The notes under the pieces: generated by a model | The model's database searches: none | What the model was told of the DNA's origin: nothing | Seen by the model: only the letters and a program-made list of their open reading frames with translations | From: Epiperipatus broadwayi | Lineage: Eukaryota > Onychophora > Udeonychophora > Euonychophora > Peripatidae | Direction: 5' to 3' | Assembly (NCBI GenBank): GCA_028023455.1 | Contig: JAQFVV010012395.1 | Span: 2,108,001-2,172,000, forward strand | DNA: 64,000 bases | Part shown: positions 60,206 to 64,000 of the stretch, one piece after another | Layout: each line of letters opens with the position of its first letter | How positions within the stretch are numbered: the first letter of the stretch is position 1 | Translations under genes and position numbers: made by a program

Positions 60206-60639
60206 CTAAGATAAAGATGATTTGAATGCCTTCTCTTAGAGTAGCATTTATCATCATAATAAAAAAAAAGCTTGTTTAGAGCATTAGCATGCTCTTAAGT
60301 TTAAATACTAAAGATGTTATTTATTGGAAGAAATTACAAGCCAGAAGAATAAGATGAAAAAAAATATAAGTTCTGGTAATGGTAAAATATACATTATTTC
60401 AATAAATTTTAGGTTGCATATTGCACAAAAAGGTTGTATAATCAGTATTTAAAATATGGATAAAATCATCGTTAGTGCCAATTTACTAAAAATAAAACAA
60501 AATAGAATTTAAAATTACAAAAAACCATTGCACTTATTAGTATTTTAGTTAAAATTTTTAATAAACATCTTAAATAAAAAATAGAAAAAACATTTGACAG
60601 ATGATCAAGATGTAATACCATAAAAGTCTTATAGCCAGA

Positions 60640-60950
60640 AAATAAAAATCTATATTTGTATTTTATTGACTTTGAAAAGGTTTTGACTGCATTGATTAAT
60701 GGTGAGGAGTAAACAATAAACTAATCAAACTTCTAAACAATATCTATGATAATCAAAAAGCAGTCATAAGAATGCATAGAGATGTCGGAAACTAATTTAA
60801 AAGATAAAAAGGGATCTAATCTCATCAAGCATACTTAACATACATCCTGAAAGCGTAATGGATAATAGAAAAACATGCAAAAATACCCCATTAAAAATGT
60901 AAAAATAAATAATTTAAAATATACAGATGGTAATAATCATTGAAAAACAA
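60640..60950 (+). pseudogene. RTE-type LINE reverse transcriptase relic
   Basis: Plus-strand words in the correct order for an RTE RT: FIDFEKV (motif A, FIDFEKAFD in the family), INKLIKLLNNIYDNQKAVIR, a decayed GVRQG region, then INNLKYTDG near 60910 (for NNLRYADD). Many stops and changes; both catalytic motifs are altered. It differs from the RTE copy at 49.6-52.9 kb (FADDVVVF type), so it is a separate lineage. Confidence 0.6.
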
Positions 60951-61032
60951 AAAAAAAACACAATCCTCATTAAAGTTGTTGAACAAAAAATCAAAAAGAT
61001 ATGACTTATACTAAAATAATATCAAAAAAATG

Positions 61033-61637
61033 TAGTGTTTGTAAAAATGGCAAACGTTGTGCACTCCAGAAAAACTAGAATTTGTTCGAGTGGTTGTTGT
61101 AGATCACGCGCTGATAATGGAGGAAGTTAAGTAACATAATGGTGGATGATAATTCCAAGAGATATTTGCTTATTGCAAATGTTTCTGGATAAAAGACGTT
61201 ACCTGATTGGACAAAGATTAATTGCTACAGTTATCAGCAAGCAATAAAAGACGGTGTAACAACTATGCAGGGAAAGGCAGTTATTAGCAGCCATATTGGG
61301 AGAACATCAAGCAGTGTAACATAGAGAGCAATAGAGAGCAGTCACGCAGTAGCAAGTTGCAGACCATGCGTTTGGAGAGCATCCGCTTGCAGACTATTCA
61401 TTGGAGAGCAGTCGGTGCAGACCATTCGTTGGAGAGCATCCATGGCTGAGCTTTGTTGCAGACCAATTCATTGGAGAGCTTCGTTGCAGACCAATTCATT
61501 TGGAGAACTTTGTGGCAGACCAATTCGTTGGAGAGCTTCGTTGGAAAAGAACAGCGTGGGAATTGTATAACATTATTTGCTGACCGCACAGTATGACTTG
61601 CAGTTATAACCTTGGCACAGTCGTAAGTGCGGATATT
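61033..61637 (+). repeat. LTR-like GC-richer block with minisatellite
   Basis: From TGTTTGTAAAAATGG to GCGGATATTACA, with an AATAAAAGACGG promoter-like word near 61245, GC-richer DNA and a tandem repeat in the presumed R region. The style matches the LTR-like insertion at 50495-52641, but no second copy was found, and the plus-strand gypsy pol relic lies downstream. Confidence 0.35.
61360..61541 (+). repeat. Minisatellite of about 28 bp, 6 units
   Basis: Units starting GCAGACCAWTC at 61360, 61389, 61417, 61458, 61486 and 61515, each containing TTGGAGAGC. Unit lengths are 28-30 bp, one 41 bp. Confidence 0.9.
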
Positions 61638-61641
61638 ACAA

Positions 61642-63280
61642 AGAAAACAATGATTCTTGAGAAAGAAAGTAAAAAATATCAAAATTTATGCAATTAAACT
61701 AAAATGAAAAGTTTTGTATATTTTGGAAAGAATATCATTAGTAATCTTGATCTGTCAAAAAAAAATTGAAATGAAGAATAATCAAATAAGAAACATAACT
61801 TCAGACATAGGCAAGTTTAGAAAAAGACATACAATTATAAATCAAATTAAATGTATTGAGAACTGCATACTTAGTTTTTTTTACAATTGTGGAACACGAA
61901 TAATAAGAAAACATTCAGTGAGAAAAATCGTGACATTTGAGAGAAAATTGTACAGAACGTTCTGAGAATGAATGCAAAAAGTTTCTAATTGTTTGGTTTA
62001 AAGAATAAATAATTATTGGAAACCAAAAATCTCTATTTTTAGTATTATATAAAATGAAAATAACAGAGAAGATTCCCTAAAATATAGACAGCTAAATTAA
62101 ATGGTGTTTAAATAATGTGTTTACTTGTGTTTTATCAAAAAAATAAAACTGGAGTAAATTGGTAAAAAAGTATCAAACACCTAATAATACTGGGTTTATG
62201 ATAATCATGATTATATGCATTTGTAACTATTTCTTTCTGTCGTGTTTGTAAAATATGTACACTGAAATTCAATAATAGGTTATTTGTACTCCAGAAAAAG
62301 TAAGGGAAATATATTAGTGAAATATATTTGGATTATTAACTGATTTTTGATTAAGGATTAAATTTGTGTAGAATGTAACAATGGAAAATATTTACATAAT
62401 TTGTGATAAAACATTGCTATTGGTAAATGACAAGAAATATTTGCTAATTACAAATATTACTTAATACAATAGAAGTTGAAACTACTAATTAAAAATGCAA
62501 AAAAGAAAACAAGACTGATAACAATCAAGGATGAACCTTGGATTGCCACAGGCAAAACTGTGGTGATAAATAGCAGGGTGCAGCAAAGTGCATTGTTTCT
62601 TATTCCAGTGAATTTACCAAGTGAATTGTTGGTAAGAGTTTTAATAGACAGTATCTGTAAAAAATTTAAGTGACAGTTCAGTACTCCAGTGTAAAACCAA
62701 TGTGCAGCTGAATGAAGCCAAAGAACTTTGCTAGTTTGAGGAGAGAGACAAAGTGTTTTGGAAACAAGCCAAGAGAAACTGTCCAGCAAGCAACAAACTG
62801 TATGTGCATCATGGGAATTGAACCATATGTGAGCTTATATATACTACATTGGAGTATATCAATAACTATTAGCTATTAATAACATTTCATCATTATTCCA
62901 GCTTGTATAAAAATGCATTATTTATTGATTGATTTGTTGATATTCTGAATATCAGCATTTGAATACACAACAAGTTGGCATAATCACTATTTTTGAAGTT
63001 ATAAATAGCAAATAAGTTTAAAAAGTTAACAAGATTACATATAGTAAACATATCACAAAGTCAGGCAGCACTAACACAGGTAAAAAGAATAAGTGAGGAG
63101 ATAGGAGCAAAGTAAAAAACTGGTGAGAAAAGATAAAAGAGAGAATAAAAAATAAAGAAAGGAAACTATAAACCACACCTAACCAAGACATAAAATAAAT
63201 GAAGGATACTATCAAAGAAAATTAAACTAAGTTGAGTACAATTGATAGCATTGGCAATGTCAGCAAACAAAGGAAAGCAG
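61642..63280. other. No gene firmly supported
   Basis: 62467-62673 (+) has a coding-like composition (DEPWIATGKTVVINSRVQQS) and might be part of the gypsy element that follows. Otherwise AT-rich. Confidence 0.35.
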
Positions 63281-63284
63281 AGAA

Positions 63285-64000
63285 AACAGATTTGTGCTAG
63301 AAGTTGAGGTTGGCAGCAAAAAAATAGATATGGAAATGAACAGTGAGTCAAGAATATCAATAATCTCAGAGAACTGTAGAAATAGATTAGAGGACATTGT
63401 ACAGACCTTGGAATGTGCAAAACATCTATCAGGGCTGCAGTTGTAAGAAGAAATGAGTTAGGAATAGTAGGCTATGTGATAGTCCCTATAAAATATTTAA
63501 ATAAATCAGCTAACTTGCCTTTATATATAGTACAGAAAGAAGTCAGTTCATTAAAATGGCTGAGACTGATTCAGACAAATAGGAATCAATATTAATGTTA
63601 ATATTGTTACTAACTCACCAATAGAACAAGCGATATGAGATTTTCCCCCAGAATTATTCACAAAAGAATTAGGGCTAATAAAATCAAATGCAGTGCACAC
63701 TAGATTAGTGGGAAAAAGCCAACACCATCATTTGTAAAGCCAGAAAAATAACATTAGCCCAAAGAGAAAAAGTAGGAAAAAAACCCAGAGTGCTAGTTAA
63801 AGAAGGCTTACTTACATAAGTAAAATCTGTGGAGTGGGCAACACCAATAGTAGTGATTACTAAACCAAATGACCAAATTAGAATCTGCTGAGCTTGCTGA
63901 GGCAAGATTAATAAATACTTAAAATAAAAGTGCATATTTCAAGCCTAATGTAAGGGAAGTGCTGGCTGGACTAACAGATGCAAAATATTTTATGACATTA
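63285..64000 (+). pseudogene. Ty3/gypsy protease and reverse transcriptase relic, truncated by window end
   Basis: Plus strand. The protease start reads VLEVEVGSKKIDMEMNSESR, then ISIISENCR near 63300-63370, where the catalytic DTGAA is replaced by NSESR. The protease tail is LGIVGYVIVPIKYLN, SANLPLYIVQKEVSSLKWLR (63440-63570). RT begins KARKITLAQREKVGKK, LVKEGLLT, VEWATPIVVITKPNDQIRIC (63740-63890) and reaches PNVREVLAGLTDAKYFMTL at the edge. Several in-frame stops occur. It represents a different gypsy lineage from the 39-43 kb element, with better kept RT fingers. Confidence 0.75.

Larger units (their letters stand above)
59656..60303. mobile_element. 648-bp foldback element with paired hammerhead-like motifs and 12-bp TSD
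   Basis: Left arm 59715-59983 and right arm 60033-60303 are about 97% identical reverse complements over some 270 bp, separated by 49 bp. The 12-mer AATACTAAAGAT occurs at 59644-59655 and again at 60304-60315, directly abutting the right arm, and reads as a target duplication; the left end then carries about 59 bp outside the arm. Each arm holds CTGAAGA - GACC - YATA - GGTC - GAAACCAGTC, facing outward, which satisfies the hammerhead core CUGANGA...GAAA with a GUC triplet. There is no coding capacity. The length of the duplication suits target-primed retrotransposition, so I infer a non-autonomous PLE-related element. Confidence 0.7.

Noticed and set aside
1-64000. Bacterial, organellar, CRISPR or viral genome features
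   Set aside because: No operon structure, no rRNA/tRNA, no direct-repeat/spacer arrays; gypsy and LINE relics and microsatellites show nuclear DNA of an animal.

Overview
The window is a piece of AT-rich eukaryotic nuclear DNA, almost certainly from an invertebrate animal. There are no operons, ribosome binding sites, rRNA or tRNA genes, or CRISPR arrays. The only long open frames belong to retroelements: an L1/Tx1-like LINE, a Jockey/CR1-group LINE, RTE-type LINE relics, Penelope-like elements (PLEs) and Ty3/gypsy relics. Microsatellites of ATT, TA, CAT and GTT are common. The exact taxon cannot be read from the sequence. Host genes are represented by at best two candidate exons with good splice signals, at 8303-8418 (+) and 57477-57536 (-).

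Layout. 1-5300: sparse DNA with a gypsy integrase tail (1925-2290, -), LTR-like sequence near 2.86-3.34 kb and a GC-richer LTR-like block at 4.2-4.5 kb. 5480-8116: two PLE fragments joined head to head, with duplicated 3' non-coding DNA. 8.3-10.7 kb: candidate exon and tandem repeats. 11141-12656: a short LTR element with a tRNA-Lys-like primer binding site. 14.3-15.1 kb: strong palindromes and a C-rich repeat. 17.5-23.9 kb: dispersed repeats around a decayed minus-strand gag. 28864-29584: a long foldback element. 29667-35913: a nearly intact full-length L1/Tx1-like LINE with a 12-bp target site duplication (TSD). 36527-38569: a 5'-truncated Jockey/CR1-group LINE between ATT microsatellites. 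38.8-43.1 kb: a heavily decayed gypsy element. 49211-53029: a three-level nest, in which an LTR relic was entered by an RTE-type LINE, itself entered by a 2147-bp solo-LTR-like insertion. 53138-54402: a PLE GIY-YIG fragment. 56.8-57.0 kb: an inverted repeat. 59656-60315: a foldback element with hammerhead-like motifs and a 12-bp flanking repeat. 60.6-61.0 kb: an RTE relic. 61-64 kb: an LTR-like block with a minisatellite, then a gypsy protease/RT relic running off the end.

The most interesting recurring pattern is an outward-facing hairpin of the form CTTGA/CTGAAGA - stem - GAAA, resembling the hammerhead ribozyme core known from PLEs. It occurs at four loci (28.9/29.5, 53.15/54.37, 56.85/56.9 and 59.84/60.17 kb), always as an inverted pair. 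The best pair, in the 59.7-60.3 kb foldback, keeps the full CUGANGA...GAAA core and a GUC triplet on both arms. The PLE fragments at 5.5-7.4 kb share the head-to-head geometry but have no such hairpin.
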